Origin: Bacteroidales bacterium
GTDB lineage: Bacteria; Bacteroidota; Bacteroidia; Bacteroidales; UBA1402
Assembly (NCBI GenBank): GCA_003506275.1
Contig: DOBD01000067.1
Location: 1-8,677 of the forward strand
DNA: 8,677 nt
Direction of reading: 5' to 3'
In this document: in pieces, positions 7,307 to 8,677 of the stretch
Numbering within the stretch: the stretch's first letter is position 1
Layout of the letters: the number at the start of each line of letters is the position of its first letter
The notes under the pieces: model-generated
Seen by the model: the letters and a program-made list of their open reading frames with translations, nothing else
Told to the model about the DNA's origin: nothing
The model's database searches: none
Position numbers and translations under genes: made by a program

Positions 7307-8677
7307 TTAAGGGAGCTCTTTTGATGATGTAACCAATTTGACAGCCAGCACCCCGGTTTTTAATCCATTGGCAGTGGCCTTGATACGCACCGTGCCTGAG
7401 GCTCCTTTATGAGCCTTCACGATGGCCAGGCATAAGCCATTGAAAGCAGGTCGTTCAGAAACACTCAAAGAACTCATGTTGGTGGGATCGCCGTTGTCGG
7501 TTGCCACCACCGTCCCTGGCCCTTCTACGCTGAAAGAAAGCTGGTTGTTGGCGACAGGCACTCGACGACCTTGTTGATCAATGATGGTGGCTGTGACAAA
7601 CGTCAGGTCGTGTCCGTCAGCCATGATGATCGGCCTGTCGGCCGACAAGTGCACGCTATAGGCTTCCCCAGTAGTTTCCACCCGGTCGGTAGCCCAACGC
7701 TTTCCATTCTTATAGGCTACAACTGTCAAGGTACCCGGGGCATACACCACCTCATCCCACCGTAAGCGGTAGGTAAGCGGCGCTTTTTTCTTTCGTCCCA
7801 AGGATACCCCATTGAGGAAGAGCTCTGCCTCATCCCCAGAGGTAAAGACATGAACCGGCGTCACCTGTCCCACTCTATCCGGCCAATTCCAGTGAGGCAG
7901 GATGTGAGCCATGGGGTAATCAGGCCTCCAATAGGCTTGATACAAATAATAGCGGTCTTTTTTAAAACCAGCCATATCAATGATGCCACAATAGGAACTC
8001 CTGGATGTATAATAAGGTGTGGGTTCACCCAAGTGATCCCACCCTGTCCAAACGAAACCACCAGCCACGAAAGGATGGCTGTCCAAGGAGGCAAACACCT
8101 TGTCGGGTGAGGAGCCAAAATCAACGGAATACAGTTCATAAGCACTAACGTGTCCGGCTTTGCTGTCACCACCTTGACCATCCTTGATGGGACTGCTGTT
8201 GGCCGGTGTGACGGGGAAATAGTATACGCCGCGGCTACTGAGAGTGGATGCATTTTCGCTGCTGTAAATTAGCTTGTTGGGGTATTTCTCGTGGAAAGCC
8301 GGAAACTGCGGGGCTGTCGTGATACCCTTCAAACCGGTATACAATCCATCATACCTGATGCCTTCTCCTTGGTAATTAAGACCGATTAAATCGGGAACGA
8401 CAGGCAGGGGCATGTTGGGTTTGGCGTAGTTCATAGCCAGGGTAGTGGGCCTGGTTGGGTCTTCATCCTTGACAATGGACCTCAATCGGAAGGCCAGATT
8501 GGCTACGGCCGTATCGGTGTATTGTTCACCCACTTCGTTACCAAAACTCCAGGCGATGATGGAAGGGTGGTTTTTATCCCTGCGTATCATGGAACGGATG
8601 TCCTGTTCGTACCAATCGGGAAAAATCAGGTGAAAATCATGCGGGGTCTTCTTTCGTTCCCAACTGTCAAATACTTC
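7307..8677 (-). CDS. GH2-family glycosidase (beta-galactosidase-like), 5' part outside the window
   Basis: GH2 enzymes are retaining beta-glycosidases. The frame is open to the window edge, giving 456 visible residues; the internal ATG at 8590 is not the start, because the 29 codons before it continue a conserved GH2 stretch (EVFDSWER, then DWYEQDIRSMIRRDKNHPS). The acid/base is Glu48 of the visible part in SFGNEVGE. The probable nucleophile is Glu141 in YSSENASTLSSRGVY. Barrel motifs GGFVWTGWDHLGEPTPYY follow (206-223). After the barrel come a DUF4982-like beta domain (about 257-330; PHWNWP, FTSGDEAELFLNG) and a GH2 C-terminal Ig-like domain (about 338-445; ADGHDLTFV, ATDNGDP). The N-terminal jelly-roll and Ig-like domains would lie beyond 8677. 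Beta-galactosidase is the usual label for this architecture, but beta-glucuronidase or other specificities occur. It is 132 nt upstream of GH115, same strand, so probably the same PUL but perhaps a separate transcript. Confidence 0.93.
   Translation of the reverse strand, partial: EVFDSWERKKTPHDFHLIFPDWYEQDIRSMIRRDKNHPSIIAWSFGNEVGEQYTDTAVANLAFRLRSIVKDEDPTRPTTLAMNYAKPNMPLPVVPDLIGLNYQGEGIRYDGLYTGLKGITTAPQFPAFHEKYPNKLIYSSENASTLSSRGVYYFPVTPANSSPIKDGQGGDSKAGHVSAYELYSVDFGSSPDKVFASLDSHPFVAGGFVWTGWDHLGEPTPYYTSRSSYCGIIDMAGFKKDRYYLYQAYWRPDYPMAHILPHWNWPDRVGQVTPVHVFTSGDEAELFLNGVSLGRKKKAPLTYRLRWDEVVYAPGTLTVVAYKNGKRWATDRVETTGEAYSVHLSADRPIIMADGHDLTFVTATIIDQQGRRVPVANNQLSFSVEGPGTVVATDNGDPTNMSSLSVSERPAFNGLCLAIVKAHKGASGTVRIKATANGLKTGVLAVKLVTSSKELP

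Overview
The window looks like part of a polysaccharide utilisation locus (PUL) from a member of the Bacteroidota. The reasons are a SusC/RagA-type TonB-dependent receptor with an N-terminal carboxypeptidase-regulatory-like domain, a large FAS1-repeat lipoprotein beside it, secreted glycoside hydrolases in the same run, and start sites without obvious Shine-Dalgarno sequences. The genus cannot be fixed from this sequence.

All five genes lie on the minus strand, so transcription runs from high to low coordinates. In transcription order they are: (1) the 3' two thirds or so of a GH2 glycosidase, cut by the window edge (8677-7307); (2) a 132-nt intergenic leader with inverted repeats; (3) a GH115 alpha-glucuronidase catalytic protein (7174-5141); (4) a small secreted protein that is the GH115 C-terminal beta-sandwich module as its own gene (5131-4508); (5) a lipoprotein with four FAS1 (fasciclin) modules (4495-1958); (6) the first 642 codons of the SusC-like receptor (1927-1), running off the window. 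The gaps from GH115 to SusC are 9, 12 and 30 nt, so these four genes probably form one operon. A SusD partner would be expected beyond position 1 but cannot be seen.

The likely joint role is as follows. The FAS1 lipoprotein and the SusC receptor (with an unseen SusD) would bind and import an oligosaccharide carrying glucuronic acid or 4-O-methyl-glucuronic acid. In the periplasm GH115 would remove the alpha-linked uronic acid and the GH2 enzyme would cleave a beta-linked sugar. Glucuronoxylan and uronic-acid-decorated arabinogalactan are both possible substrates, and the window does not decide between them.

The most unusual point is the GH115. In the usual enzyme the catalytic part and the C-terminal domain are one polypeptide. 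Here the chain stops at the inter-domain linker. The missing domain, complete with its conserved C-terminal motif, starts 9 nt later in the same reading frame behind its own signal peptide. No RNA genes, CRISPR arrays, insertion sequences or other mobile elements were seen.
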